A stretch of DNA of 64,000 bases from a virus, in IMG/VR virus record IMGVR_UViG_3300028840_005080, positions 23,413-87,412 of that record; one strand, written 5' to 3'. Under the pieces are notes generated by a model. The model was not told the origin of the DNA. It worked only from the letters and a program-made list of their open reading frames with translations, and searched no databases. A program made the translations under genes and the position numbers. Positions 1 to 9,435 of the stretch are shown piece by piece (the first letter of the stretch is position 1; the number at the start of each line of letters is the position of its first letter).

Positions 1-456
1 AAACTCTGGTTCAATGTTGTATTTGTTAAATAATATTGAAATTCTTTTTGTCATATTCCCATTATATTTCGGCAATTTATATTTGCCATCATTAGCTTTT
101 TTTAATTTATTATATGATGATTTTTTTAATTTTCTTTTTTTAGGTTTTTCGGAAGGATGCAATATTTGCACATGTTCTTCTCTTAAATATATTGCAACAT
201 TCTCCAAAAACATCGGTATTTCATATAATTTCACACTATATCTTTTAGCGTTGTTCTCAATTTTTCCAAGATATGCATTACAATCTGAACATAAAACCCC
301 TCTTATGAATCCACTACCTCCTAATTTTTTCCTATGCTCATGATCGAGGCTTGGTCTTATAATTTGCTTCTTACACAATGGACATATCCCGTTTTGTTTT
401 TTTAATAATTTTTCTCTGAATTGCCTTATTTCTGAAAATTTCAAATATTTATTCAT
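1..456 (-). CDS. Recombination endonuclease VII-like nuclease (3' end cut by window edge)
   Basis: The frame is open from an ATG at 456 to base 1, giving 152 codons with no stop, so the C-terminus lies outside the window. Near the N-terminus a C-x2-C pair (motif CPLC) is followed by LDHEHR and then GVLCSDCN, which is the zinc-binding and catalytic arrangement of the phage T4 endonuclease VII family (His-Me finger, Holliday-junction and branch resolving). By family knowledge it would clear recombination and replication junctions before packaging. It lies two bases downstream of the small HTH gene and at the end of the recombination cluster, which fits. Confidence 0.8.
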   Translation of the reverse strand, partial: MNKYLKFSEIRQFREKLLKKQNGICPLCKKQIIRPSLDHEHRKKLGGSGFIRGVLCSDCNAYLGKIENNAKRYSVKLYEIPMFLENVAIYLREEHVQILHPSEKPKKRKLKKSSYNKLKKANDGKYKLPKYNGNMTKRISILFNKYNIEPEF

Positions 457-457
457 T

Positions 458-685
458 TTATTTCGATTTTTTTTCTTGCAAAAATTCAAAAGGATCAATG
501 TCAAAAATTGAACACATTCTAATAAAAGATATAATTGATTTGTGATGTCTATTATTTTTTTTAATCCTCAGCATATCAACAAAATCATCATAATCCGAGC
601 CACACATTTCTGCAAGTTCTTTATATTTGTATCTTCGTTTTTTTATTATTTTTCTAATTTTTTCAATATCAAGAAAAACTTCCAT
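458..685 (-). CDS. Small XRE-like helix-turn-helix protein
   Basis: A 75-residue protein with an N-terminal helix pair (residues about 8-45) and a final hydrophobic helix ending in IDPFEFL, a common ending of Cro/C1-type (XRE) domains in which the segment KELAEMCG resembles the turn-helix entry. It overlaps the exonuclease 3' end by 17 bases, indicating co-transcription. It may be a small DNA-binding regulator; no operator is identifiable. Function beyond probable DNA binding is inference. Confidence 0.6.
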   Translation of the reverse strand: MEVFLDIEKIRKIIKKRRYKYKELAEMCGSDYDDFVDMLRIKKNNRHHKSIISFIRMCSIFDIDPFEFLQEKKSK

Positions 686-1529
686 TGCAAAAATTTTCCC
701 ATCTTATTAATTCGTTTTTACTCAAATTATATCCATAATATTTAAATAATCCGTCAAAATCGCCAATATCAAAACTCGTTTCAAAATATTCAAGTTCTTT
801 TATTTTTTCTTTGCCAAAAGCATAAGGCAGTTTGATAAGCCTGTAATTCCTTTTGTGGATCGTTTTGTCTTTCAATATAGTTTTATACGCTTTGATTTTT
901 TTGTTTAACTCACCTTTCAAAAATTTCAACGCTGTTTTCTCTCCGACATTTTCAGATCCTTTTATATTATCAGAACTATCCCCCGCGATCGTTTTAATTT
1001 TTATGACATCTAACGGATAATATCCATACTTTGCAAAAAATTTTCTTTTATTATAAATCACGTTCGCACTAAGACAATATCTTTTTGTAGTGTTATTTAT
1101 AAGTTGCGACAGATCCGAATCAGATGAAATTATTATTTTATTTTCATCAGAATAAATATTACAAAATTCGGCAATAAGATCATCCGATTCGTATCCATCT
1201 TGAATAAAAAAATTGAATCCCAATTGCTGAATTATTTCTTTCAATTCTTTTATCCATTTGTAAGCCACCATCAATCTCTTTTTTTCTTCTTTGTTTTTTG
1301 GTTTTCTATTTGCTTTATATTCGGAATAAACTTCTTTTCTGTATGATTTTTTTGAATCAAAAAAGAAAACAAAACTGTTCGTTTTGAAAAATTCGGCAAA
1401 ATTCAAAATACGATTCATAAATCCATAAACAATGTCTTTCCCACTTTCCTCAATATCCATCTCTCTCGATAATGAATTAAAAGTAATCATTGCCAAATTG
1501 TTACTATCAATAAGGATGTGTTTACTCAA
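669..1529 (-). CDS. 5'-3' exonuclease / flap endonuclease (RNase H-like)
   Basis: The protein shows the FEN/5'-3' exonuclease acidic motifs in order: ILIDSNN at the N-terminus, a Lys/Arg-rich helical arch (YKANRKPKN), the ESDDLIAE and SSDSDLSQL metal-site motifs, and AGDSSDNI followed by a helix-hairpin-helix (GSENVGEKTAL). Family role: removal of RNA primers and 5' flaps. The start is a TTG at 1529 that overlaps the recombinase stop (TTGAGTAA) and has GAGG just upstream; the longer frame from 1598 also begins with TTG but has no ribosome site. Length from 1529 is 286 residues, close to T4 RNase H. Confidence 0.85.
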   Translation of the reverse strand: MSKHILIDSNNLAMITFNSLSREMDIEESGKDIVYGFMNRILNFAEFFKTNSFVFFFDSKKSYRKEVYSEYKANRKPKNKEEKKRLMVAYKWIKELKEIIQQLGFNFFIQDGYESDDLIAEFCNIYSDENKIIISSDSDLSQLINNTTKRYCLSANVIYNKRKFFAKYGYYPLDVIKIKTIAGDSSDNIKGSENVGEKTALKFLKGELNKKIKAYKTILKDKTIHKRNYRLIKLPYAFGKEKIKELEYFETSFDIGDFDGLFKYYGYNLSKNELIRWENFCNGSFS

Positions 1530-2694
1530 AACGCCTCTTTCTAACCTTTGTTTCTGTTTTGATGCTTTCAACAAATTCAAGCCATCTTTTCCCGACAATT
1601 TTTTTTAATTCTGTTTCCAAATTATTTTTTTCAATAAACTCAATAATTGTTCCGCTTTCTCTGTCATCGCTTTTTTTTCTTGATTCAATAGGAAACGCTT
1701 CATTGTCGAAATCTGTAAGAACATAATGTTTCGGATTCTTATATCCTTGTTTATCGTATTCCGGCCAGAATTTTCTTTCGATAAGCCAATTAATATTCGC
1801 ACGAACATCATCTATTCCATAATCCGCATAAAATGGGATCTTGCTTGTTTTCCAACCAAATCCGGTACTTTTTGTTCGATGGATATTTATAGTCATGTAT
1901 CCGCCGATTTGACACAATTTTTTATTATCTTCTTTATAATTTATGTCTCCGGCATTATGAACCCAAAATCTTTGTTGAGACATAAAATCTATTGCGCCTA
2001 TCTGGCTTTTTTTATATGGCCGAAACACGCTATCTTTCCCAAAATTTTTCATTTCGTGAAAAATAAGAATTAACAAAGAATTAGTTTCTTTCAACCCACT
2101 CGCTATCGTAGTCAAAAATTGCGTTGTGTATTTTGCCTTTTCCGTTTTATAACTTTGCTCGCCTTCCTTTCTTTCCAAATCTTCCTTTACCTTAAATGCG
2201 TCAAACGAATCCAAAACGGCTACAAATGGTTGCTTATCTTCGGACATCTTTTTAATTTCTTCAGCGACCAATTCAAGTCTCGGAGGATAAGGAACTGGCT
2301 CAACATCCCCTATTTTATCATATGTTTTTTGACCGAACATTTTTTTTACATCAAAGCCAAAGCCGTTTTCGGATTCATAATATTTTAATTTGTAGTTATC
2401 GAATTCCGGATTATTCGCGCAACAAGCCATGCAAGTCCCGGCCAACAAAGATTTTCCAGTGTTGCTTCCGCCAGCAAAATTTATTATCGTGCCTTTCTTA
2501 TATCCGCCTTGCCAATGATCAGATAAAGCGAGATTTAAAATCGTAACTCCTGTATCTATAAAATCGCTTGGTTCTTGTTTTTTGCCTTTTGTTTCTGATT
2601 TAACATATTTTTCTATTTGTTCGGTTATTTTTTTTTGTCTGCCCATTATGTTTTTTGCTTTCGTTTCAAAAAAAATTATTTTCCCGCCCACCAT
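1522..2694 (-). CDS. RecA/UvsX-type recombinase
   Basis: A RecA-fold ATPase of 390 residues with Walker A GGSNTGKS (75-82) and Walker B FVAVLDS (about 157-163). By family it forms filaments on single-stranded DNA and drives strand exchange in recombination-dependent replication and repair. It lies directly downstream of the gp32-type binding protein and upstream of the 5'-3' exonuclease, a T4-like recombination cluster. The start is uncertain: ATG at 2694 and ATG at 2646 (GRQKKITEQ) are both possible, neither with a strong ribosome site. The C-terminus is very basic. Confidence 0.85.
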   Translation of the reverse strand: MVGGKIIFFETKAKNIMGRQKKITEQIEKYVKSETKGKKQEPSDFIDTGVTILNLALSDHWQGGYKKGTIINFAGGSNTGKSLLAGTCMACCANNPEFDNYKLKYYESENGFGFDVKKMFGQKTYDKIGDVEPVPYPPRLELVAEEIKKMSEDKQPFVAVLDSFDAFKVKEDLERKEGEQSYKTEKAKYTTQFLTTIASGLKETNSLLILIFHEMKNFGKDSVFRPYKKSQIGAIDFMSQQRFWVHNAGDINYKEDNKKLCQIGGYMTINIHRTKSTGFGWKTSKIPFYADYGIDDVRANINWLIERKFWPEYDKQGYKNPKHYVLTDFDNEAFPIESRKKSDDRESGTIIEFIEKNNLETELKKIVGKRWLEFVESIKTETKVRKRRFE

Positions 2695-2709
2695 CCCGTA
2701 AAAAAATAA

Positions 2710-3858
2710 TCAAGCATCAACTATGTCGTCTATCGCATCCCAAAGTTGATCTTTACCCATCCCCTCTGGTTTTTTGATGCTTGAAAGAACAGAGTATTTT
2801 TCAACAACTTTTAGCAATTCTTCTTTCGACATTTCATCAAGATCAAGTTTTTTAAGTTCTACAATCTGGCTTTCATTATCATCAGAATCATCACTATTTT
2901 CTTTATCTTCATCCCAAGGCATTTCTTTATCTGATTTTACTTCAATTGTTTCATGCTCTTCCTGATTATAATCTTCATCCGCACTTTCCGGATCATCATT
3001 TTGAAATTCAACATTATCACCTTCGTAAAATTCGATAAACTTTTGTTCTGTGGCTGCCCAATCAACTTTATCATTATTCCAAACAAAATTAGCCGTAACC
3101 AAATCCTCAATTATATAAGCCTTGGCCATATATTCCTCAACCGAATAATCCCGTTTTTTTAAAGCAACATTTGACATCTTTCCCCATGCTTCTTCATAAT
3201 CAAGCTGGGTAAAAGAAATTATTCTCCCTTGCTCTTCCCAATCCCAATAAAGAATCAATCCGGTTTCATCATCATATCTGTCAGTATCAGGATCTTCTGC
3301 GACATCGTCAATTTGTTCCGCCCATCCCTTGTATTGCTCTTTTACGCTATAAGCAACCCTCCACAATTGCGATCCTTTTTCTTTTTCTTCATCATCCGAA
3401 ATAACAAGCACATTCCAAGCAATTCTGTGTTTTGGCCGAATAGGTTTAATTCTTTCTTGGTTTTTTTCATAATCAAGATATAATCCGTTTTTATCATTAT
3501 AAAGTTCATCGCAGGCTTTACAATATTTCCCATAAGTTTGTTTCAGACACAGCATGCTGTCTTTTCCGGATGTGCCAACATTTCTATGAATCACATGTCT
3601 AAAACAAAACGTCGGATCTCCTGACGATGTTCCGAAAAGATTTTTATTAATAACGCTTGGATATCTTCCAGTAAAATAAGGAACAATAACGCATTGATGT
3701 TTTTGTTTTTGAGCTTTTGGTTTCCATTCATTGAACTTCCCGCCGAAAACCATATCTACATAATCATATATGCTTTCACCGTTTTTCTGCGCCTGTCTTT
3801 TTACGCTATACTGATTTTTTATTTTGTTTTTAAATTTTCGCATTTCGCTTCTTTTCAT
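2710..3858 (-). CDS. gp32-type single-stranded DNA-binding protein
   Basis: A 382-residue protein with His91, Cys104, Cys113 and Cys116. The spacing H-x12-C-x8-C-x2-C nearly matches the zinc site of T4 gp32 (H-x12-C-x9-C-x2-C). The N-terminus is basic, as in the gp32 cooperativity domain, and residues about 280-345 are very acidic, as in its partner-binding tail, although here followed by a short SAP-like helical ending. It would coat single-stranded DNA and recruit the recombinase and polymerase encoded beside it. The start ATG at 3858 overlaps the upstream stop (ATGA). Confidence 0.75.
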   Translation of the reverse strand: MKRSEMRKFKNKIKNQYSVKRQAQKNGESIYDYVDMVFGGKFNEWKPKAQKQKHQCVIVPYFTGRYPSVINKNLFGTSSGDPTFCFRHVIHRNVGTSGKDSMLCLKQTYGKYCKACDELYNDKNGLYLDYEKNQERIKPIRPKHRIAWNVLVISDDEEKEKGSQLWRVAYSVKEQYKGWAEQIDDVAEDPDTDRYDDETGLILYWDWEEQGRIISFTQLDYEEAWGKMSNVALKKRDYSVEEYMAKAYIIEDLVTANFVWNNDKVDWAATEQKFIEFYEGDNVEFQNDDPESADEDYNQEEHETIEVKSDKEMPWDEDKENSDDSDDNESQIVELKKLDLDEMSKEELLKVVEKYSVLSSIKKPEGMGKDQLWDAIDDIVDA

Positions 3859-4337
3859 TTAATTAATCCTTTCTGTTTTTGTTTCATTAATGGAAAAACT
3901 CGTTTTAACTCATAAATATTAAATGTATCTCTCCTGTGCCAAATAACCGTATCATAAGCATGTTTCAGTATTTTTTCGTCTTTTCTAGCTTTTGCATATC
4001 GATCATTTGCTTTTTTATATTCTTCTCCGTATTCTTTTAGTGTTTTGCAATATTCTGGATTTACCAAAATAACACTTTCTATTACATCTTTTGTAGGCTT
4101 ACATTCAATTCCGTATTTTCTGGGATATTTTGTTATATCAATCCATAATTTAGCTCTAATTTTTTTTATAGAATCATCTTTTTTTGATATATATAAATCA
4201 CCCTCTGCCTTTTGTAATTCTTCAACTGCCAATGCATATTCGCGATTATAATAATCACAAATATTTACATGTCTGTCCCATTCGCCGGCCAAATCGAATT
4301 TATCAAGATTTGCATCCTTTTCATAATCTCTTTCCAT
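3855..4337 (-). CDS. Helical protein, candidate recombination mediator (UvsY-like position)
   Basis: A 160-residue, highly charged and mostly helical protein. The start is the ATG at 4337, which overlaps the clamp-loader stop (TAATG) with AGGAAG five bases upstream. I do not recognise it by clear sequence motif. Its size, predicted coiled character and place between clamp loader and the SSB/recombinase pair resemble T4 UvsY, the mediator that loads UvsX onto gp32-coated DNA. That assignment is positional inference only. Confidence 0.4.
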   Translation of the reverse strand: MERDYEKDANLDKFDLAGEWDRHVNICDYYNREYALAVEELQKAEGDLYISKKDDSIKKIRAKLWIDITKYPRKYGIECKPTKDVIESVILVNPEYCKTLKEYGEEYKKANDRYAKARKDEKILKHAYDTVIWHRRDTFNIYELKRVFPLMKQKQKGLIK

Positions 4338-5260
4338 TATTCTTCCTCGCATGCATCATAACAAGCGTTTCTAAGTCCTATATATCCACTGTCGTAAAAA
4401 TTTTCCTCAAACCATTTAGCGATCTTCAAAAATTTTTCATCCGTGCTCTTTCTACAACATGAATTAAAATATTTCAAAATCCCGTGTCTTATTCCTTCTG
4501 CTTCATATCTGAATTCAAGATTATTGAGGATTTTATTAGTTTTCTCAAAATCTCCGTTCATCAAATTTCTGCAAAGCTCTTTTATTTCCGGATTTTTAGA
4601 AGATGGTATGCCGCTCTCGACCAATTTTATTTGTGTTTTTTTATCCTCAATATCTATTATTTTATCAAGAGCGACAACCATTTCACGTGGCGCACCTTCA
4701 TTAACATCCGCAATTATTTTTAGTATTTCTATATCAACCTTTTTATTTTCTTTTTTGCAAATCGATTTTAATAGTTTGATCGATTCTTTTTCAGTGAACT
4801 TTCTAACATTATACCCGGCACATCTTTTGATCAATGTCTTTTTGATTTTCTGTGGATCAGTCGTGCAAAGAAAAAACCAAGCATGGCTTTTTGGCTCTTC
4901 GATCGTTTTCAAAAGTGTTTCTTGAAATCCGCTTGATGATTCCTGTGGCTCATCAATTATGTAAGCTGCATCTCTTCCGTCAAAAGCCTTATATTCTGAC
5001 TCAAAATTTATCCTCCTGCCGTCATCTTTTTTCCCTTTATCCGCTGCGTTTACTTCGTTTATTTCAGCATTTATAAAATTCGCGCATATCCTTGCAAGCG
5101 TAGTTTTTCCACAACCCGAAGGTCCGTAAAACAAAAATGATCTTTTTTTTCTGCTTTCGATTGCTTTTTTCAATCCAATTTTAAGTGCATTATTTCCATA
5201 AAATTCATCAAAATTTTTTGGTCTGGATTTTAATTCAAGCGACAACAATTCTTTATTCAC
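4337..5260 (-). CDS. AAA+ sliding-clamp loader (RFC small subunit / gp44-like)
   Basis: The 307-residue protein begins RPKNFDEFYGN, as in RFC and DnaX proteins, then Walker A GPSGCGKTT (46-54), a Walker B variant IIDEPQ (101-106), sensor 1 CTTDP and a KRC motif (145-147) that supplies the trans-acting arginine finger. It lacks a second loader subunit gene nearby, so a homo-oligomer or host partners are possible. Walker B departs from the usual DEAD/DExH form. The start is GTG at 5260 with GGAG nine bases upstream. It would load the clamp encoded at 9.4-10.4 kb. Confidence 0.85.
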   Translation of the reverse strand: MNKELLSLELKSRPKNFDEFYGNNALKIGLKKAIESRKKRSFLFYGPSGCGKTTLARICANFINAEINEVNAADKGKKDDGRRINFESEYKAFDGRDAAYIIDEPQESSSGFQETLLKTIEEPKSHAWFFLCTTDPQKIKKTLIKRCAGYNVRKFTEKESIKLLKSICKKENKKVDIEILKIIADVNEGAPREMVVALDKIIDIEDKKTQIKLVESGIPSSKNPEIKELCRNLMNGDFEKTNKILNNLEFRYEAEGIRHGILKYFNSCCRKSTDEKFLKIAKWFEENFYDSGYIGLRNACYDACEEE

Positions 5261-5278
5261 TGCTTTTCTCTCCCTTAT

Positions 5279-5767
5279 TTAAATTTTTTTCACATCTCTA
5301 TATTCGCAAAAAATGTTTTTATATTCGTCTGTCTTTTTCAGATATTCCAAACACTCCTTGTCTTCAATTTCAAATCTGTGGAGTTTGCAGACAATTTGAA
5401 AAAACAATCGTCTGTCTATTTTTGCTGCAAAACTCCCGCACCATAACGGAAGGCATGAAAAATCCAAATCAGCCCCACGCAAATCAGCCCCACGCAAATC
5501 AGCCCCGGACAAATCAGCCCCGGACAAATCAGCCCGACTCAAATCAGCCCCGGACAAATCAGCCTCTGACAAATCAGCCCGACTCAAATCAGCCCGACTC
5601 AAATCAGCCTCTGACAAATCAGCCCCGGACAAATCAGCCCGACTCAAATCAGCCTCTGACAAATTAGCCCCGGACAACTTTGGGATTATATTCCAATTTT
5701 CAAATCTCCATTTATTCCACTTATCAACCCCGCTTTTCAAAATTTTCAAATATTCTGAATTTGCCAT
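5279..5767 (-). CDS. Pentapeptide-repeat protein, short form
   Basis: A 162-residue protein with an N-terminal cap (about 33 residues) followed by about 15 tandem A(D/N)LSx pentapeptides that form a right-handed quadrilateral beta helix, then a distinct C-terminal helical domain of about 60 residues. The start at 5767 has AAGGAG upstream; the longer frame has none. The cap is very similar to that of the second pentapeptide protein at 10.7-11.5 kb, so these are paralogues. Some pentapeptide proteins mimic DNA and protect gyrase; whether this one does is unknown. Confidence 0.8.
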   Translation of the reverse strand: MANSEYLKILKSGVDKWNKWRFENWNIIPKLSGANLSEADLSRADLSGADLSEADLSRADLSRADLSEADLSGADLSRADLSGADLSGADLRGADLRGADLDFSCLPLWCGSFAAKIDRRLFFQIVCKLHRFEIEDKECLEYLKKTDEYKNIFCEYRDVKKI

Positions 5768-5789
5768 TTTCAATCTCCTTTTTTTGATT

Positions 5790-8700
5790 TTACTTCCATT
5801 CTTTGAATTTTGCAACAAATTTTTTTATCCCTTTGTTGAAAAAACCTTTATTTGCTCTGTCATATAAAACACTTGCCGGATGAATACAAAAAACAACCCA
5901 TGCGGCAATTTTATCAATCCACAAGCATTCACCTGATTTTCTTTTAATGCCGTAGTTTTCGTTTAGAAAATATTTCAAAGTAGTGGCGCCACATGCCAAA
6001 ACAAGTCGACACTTAGAATCTCTAATTTCTTTTTGCAAATACTCTCCGCATTTCAAAATATGATGATCTTCCGGTTTTCTTATTCTTCCGTTGATCTTTC
6101 CGGGATAACACTTGCATATATTTGAAATGTGAAAATGCTTTTTTGAACACCCATATTTTTTTAATTCATCCCATAAAACCCTTCCGGCTCTTCCAACAAA
6201 CCCAACGCCTTCTTTATCTTCATCCGGACCCGGCGCTTCTCCGACAACGAAAACATTGTATTTCCCTATTGATGGTTGAACAATTTGATTTGCAATTTTG
6301 CTCAATTCGCATCTCTTACAACTTGCAAAATCATGACCTTTAAATTTTGTTTTTGTTATCAATTCGCATTCGCATTCCGGCGTCAAAATCCCTTTTCTTA
6401 TATCATCATAATCCTTTTGAAACCAATTATCACCAATTATCGAATTCAAATTTTTATATTTATCATTTGAAACCTTAAAGCCGAAATATTTTTCATTTTT
6501 TTCATTCCATCCCTCGTCTATCCGCCTTGCTCCGACTTCATACAAAATTTTATCTTCGGCGGTATTTGTATCTTCCGCAACATAAAATCCGCTTGGAATC
6601 TCATATTTCATTTTCGAAAACTTTTTGGCAAGAACCGGACCTGCTTTGTCGATTTCGATAAAAGGAGTGTATATTTTATCTCCTTTTGTAACCCATTTTT
6701 TCGCATCGGATATGCCTATTTTTGGTGGCATAATTTTTAACCCAAGATCGCCAACCATATTTATAAAATCTTGTTTGTCTTTGTCGTTTTCCGAATACAT
6801 CAACGATGCGGATGCAAATTCGGCAGGATAATAATATTTTAACCACATCATTTGATATGAAATATAGGAATATGCCAAAGAATGCGAAAGATTGAATGCA
6901 TATCCTCCAAACTCTTTGATTTCATTCCATAGATTAGTTGCTTTCTTACTTCCGATGCGTTTCCCAGCACCTTCTATGAATTTTTGCTCATATTTGTATA
7001 ATTCACTGCCAGCGGATTTTGATATTAATTTTATAATTTTGTACGATTCTGATAAAGATATCCCGGCAAGCTCATGACATAACATCATTACCTGTTCTTG
7101 ATATATTATTGTTCCAAACGTCTCTTTTATTATATTATCTACTATTTTATTTCCTGTTTTGAAAATCTTTCTTTTATTCTTTCCTTGTTCGTATCTGTCA
7201 ACAACGCCTCCTCTTAACGGACCTGGACGGCACATTGCGTTTACCGCATAAATATGTTCAAATTTTGTTGGTTTAATTTTTTTAAGAATTCCGGTTTGAA
7301 GATCCGAATTAGCTTGCATTATCCCAGATGTATTGCCATTTGCGAATTCCGAAATTACTTTCTTGTCATTTGGTTCTATGGAATCTATATCTATTTCGAT
7401 ATTTTTATTTTCTTTTATTAATCCCAAAGTTTCGTCAATAACGGATAATGTTGAAAGTCCAAGAAAATCGAACTTTATCAATCCCATTCGCTCACAATAT
7501 TTTTTATCCCAACATACACTAATTTCACCTTTTGTTTTTATAAGAGCGCACCTGTCACTTGTTTTTATATCTTCGTTCGCAAAAACAAATCCCGCAGCAT
7601 GTTGTCCATAATTTCTTATTGTTCCTTCAAGTTTTTTGCAATATTTGACTATTTCAGGATATTTTTCATTAAATTCGCGACCTTCGTATGTTTCATCAAT
7701 CGTCTTTTGAATTGCGTTTTCTGTTTTGTCATCAATAGCTTTTGTAAATTTGTCTACTTCTTTAAGCGGAATGTTAAAAACTCTTGAAACATCTCTGACA
7801 ACACCTCTCGCCTTCATTCTTGAAAAAGTTGGAATAGAAACAGCATCCCCGAATTTTAGTCTTGCATATTTTATAACCTTCGATCTTTTTTCAGGAGCAA
7901 AATCAACATCAATATCGGGCCACGCATCTCTTTTTTCATCGAGGAACCTTTCAAACATCATCTCGTATTTTACAGGATCGAGTTCTTTGGCAGTGATTCC
8001 TATCAAATTCGCAACCAAACTTCCCGAAACGCTACCTCTTCCAGGCCCTACAGGAATACCGTTTTTTTTACAATAATTTACAACATCTTCGACGATTAAA
8101 AAATAATTACTAAACCCCTTTTTTGATATTACACCAAGTTCCCTTTCAATTCTTTCTTTGTATATTTTTTTATTAGGGAGTTTTTTGTATACCAACTCTC
8201 TCAGTTTTTCATCCGGATTTTCGCATACATCCGGCAATGAAATTTCTCTTTGTTCGAATCTGAAATTGCATTTTTCAATAATTTCCTGTGTATTGTTTAT
8301 TGCTCTTTTTGCTTGTTTTTTTGATAATATTTCTTGTTTTTTAAAATCTTGTAAAACTTCAAGCGCTGTTTTCAAATGAGAACTATCGAATTTCCATCTG
8401 TTCGGATCATTCCAAGTTTTACCAGATTGAATTGCCAGCATAATTTCCTGGATTATCTTTTCATCTTCGTTAATATAGTGACAATCGCATGAGGCAACTA
8501 ATTTTGTATTGCATAATTCAAGACATTTTAAATTAACATATTTCTGAATATCCAAATCATGCGCCTGAACTTCATAATAAAAATCATCTTTTAATCTGTT
8601 ACTTAATTCAACATGAAAATTTTTTACATTATCATTCCAATTATAGTCGGAAAGATAACTACTCGCACATCCGGATAAAATTACAAGCCCTTCGCAATGA

Positions 8701-9083
8701 TTCAAAACGGTTTCAAAATCTGCTCTTGGACGTTTGTAATATCCCTCCAAATTTGATTTTGAAATGATATTACATAAATTTGCCCAACCTTTTTTATTTT
8801 TTACAAGACAAGTCAGATGATATCGTTTTTCCTTGCCTATTTTTTTATACATATTTTCGACAAGATATAACTCGCATCCGTGAATAGCTTTTATATCTTG
8901 CTTATCGCACTCATCCTGAAACTCGATAAGACCGGAAACACCTCCATGATTTGTCAATGCAAGCGCTCCAAATCCAAGTTCTTTTACTCTTTTTGCATAG
9001 TTTTTTGCAGATCCGAAACCATCTAAAAGACTATGTTCGTTATGTACATGCAGATGGGTGAAATTCATATTTATTTTTTCCAT
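5790..9083 (-). CDS. DNA polymerase III alpha subunit fused to family-4 uracil-DNA glycosylase
   Basis: A protein of 1097 residues (start ATG 9083; residue numbers below add nine, counted from the longer TTG frame). It opens with a PHP domain ([14 protein letters not shown]). The polymerase core has [10 protein letters not shown] (355-364), the catalytic PDIDVDF (398-404) and the third aspartate in KFDFLGL (D548). Residues about 905-1106 are a family-4 uracil-DNA glycosylase: SCKRC, the GEAPG motif (958-962) followed by GVGFVGRAG, two further cysteines (ICKCY and LKCGEY) completing a 4Fe-4S site, and IHPAS. The fusion replaces the usual OB and tau-binding C-terminus. PHP proofreading residues look partly kept. 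It is the replicative polymerase, with built-in uracil scanning or repair as an inference. Confidence 0.9.
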   Translation of the reverse strand: MEKINMNFTHLHVHNEHSLLDGFGSAKNYAKRVKELGFGALALTNHGGVSGLIEFQDECDKQDIKAIHGCELYLVENMYKKIGKEKRYHLTCLVKNKKGWANLCNIISKSNLEGYYKRPRADFETVLNHCEGLVILSGCASSYLSDYNWNDNVKNFHVELSNRLKDDFYYEVQAHDLDIQKYVNLKCLELCNTKLVASCDCHYINEDEKIIQEIMLAIQSGKTWNDPNRWKFDSSHLKTALEVLQDFKKQEILSKKQAKRAINNTQEIIEKCNFRFEQREISLPDVCENPDEKLRELVYKKLPNKKIYKERIERELGVISKKGFSNYFLIVEDVVNYCKKNGIPVGPGRGSVSGSLVANLIGITAKELDPVKYEMMFERFLDEKRDAWPDIDVDFAPEKRSKVIKYARLKFGDAVSIPTFSRMKARGVVRDVSRVFNIPLKEVDKFTKAIDDKTENAIQKTIDETYEGREFNEKYPEIVKYCKKLEGTIRNYGQHAAGFVFANEDIKTSDRCALIKTKGEISVCWDKKYCERMGLIKFDFLGLSTLSVIDETLGLIKENKNIEIDIDSIEPNDKKVISEFANGNTSGIMQANSDLQTGILKKIKPTKFEHIYAVNAMCRPGPLRGGVVDRYEQGKNKRKIFKTGNKIVDNIIKETFGTIIYQEQVMMLCHELAGISLSESYKIIKLISKSAGSELYKYEQKFIEGAGKRIGSKKATNLWNEIKEFGGYAFNLSHSLAYSYISYQMMWLKYYYPAEFASASLMYSENDKDKQDFINMVGDLGLKIMPPKIGISDAKKWVTKGDKIYTPFIEIDKAGPVLAKKFSKMKYEIPSGFYVAEDTNTAEDKILYEVGARRIDEGWNEKNEKYFGFKVSNDKYKNLNSIIGDNWFQKDYDDIRKGILTPECECELITKTKFKGHDFASCKRCELSKIANQIVQPSIGKYNVFVVGEAPGPDEDKEGVGFVGRAGRVLWDELKKYGCSKKHFHISNICKCYPGKINGRIRKPEDHHILKCGEYLQKEIRDSKCRLVLACGATTLKYFLNENYGIKRKSGECLWIDKIAAWVVFCIHPASVLYDRANKGFFNKGIKKFVAKFKEWK

Positions 9084-9090
9084 ATCATTC

Positions 9091-9225
9091 TTACATCTCG
9101 ATAGTATCAAGTACGGATTGCATTGTTTTTATCAATTTTCTGAATTCCGCAACACTTAGATTTTGTGACAATCACAAATCATGCTTTGAACGTTGTTTGA
9201 ACACAATCGTCGGTATCTTTTTCAT
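9091..9225 (-). pseudogene. Small ORF interrupted by one in-frame TGA
   Basis: From an ATG at 9225 with GGAG eight bases upstream, the frame reads MKKIPTIVFKQRSKHDL, then TGA (9172-9174), then continues for another 26 sense codons (LSQNLSVAEFRKLIKTM and on) to TAA at 9091, seven bases before the polymerase ATG. Both halves look like protein. It is either a nonsense mutant, a TGA readthrough product, or a 17-residue leader peptide followed by a second short ORF starting at TTG. No homologue is recognised. Confidence 0.5.
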
Positions 9226-9435
9226 AGTTATAATCTCCATTTCTTACTGTTATACGCCGATGTCCGAGCTATTCAGACCTAAAATCCGGCAAGCCAACCG
9301 AATTAACGCCATTCCTGACTTGGTTTTTACATCGGCTTACGAGGCTTTCACACGAAAATCAAATTATTTTTTGACATAGACATATTATTATTTGTTTATT
9401 TTTCTCCTTTCGATAAAAAATTATAATTAGGCTTA
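9226..9435 (-). promoter_or_regulatory. Structured intergenic leader between clamp and polymerase
   Basis: This stretch without a long gene contains, on the minus strand, an 8-bp pairing GCCGATGT/ACATCGGC (9329-9336 with 9256-9263) enclosing a 65-base GC-richer loop in which CCAA/TTGG and CCGG segments can pair further. A short ORF with an AAAGGAG site (MSMSKNNLIFV) precedes it. It may be a cis-acting regulatory RNA for the polymerase message. No known riboswitch class is recognised. Confidence 0.45.

Noticed and set aside
1530-1598. Longer N-terminus for the 5'-3' exonuclease
   Set aside because: The TTG at 1598 has no ribosome site and lies deep in the recombinase gene; the TTG at 1529 has one and overlaps the stop.
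4680-4697. A further parS-like half site (TTTCACGTGG)
   Set aside because: Only one half matches; it lies in coding sequence and is within chance for a partial match.
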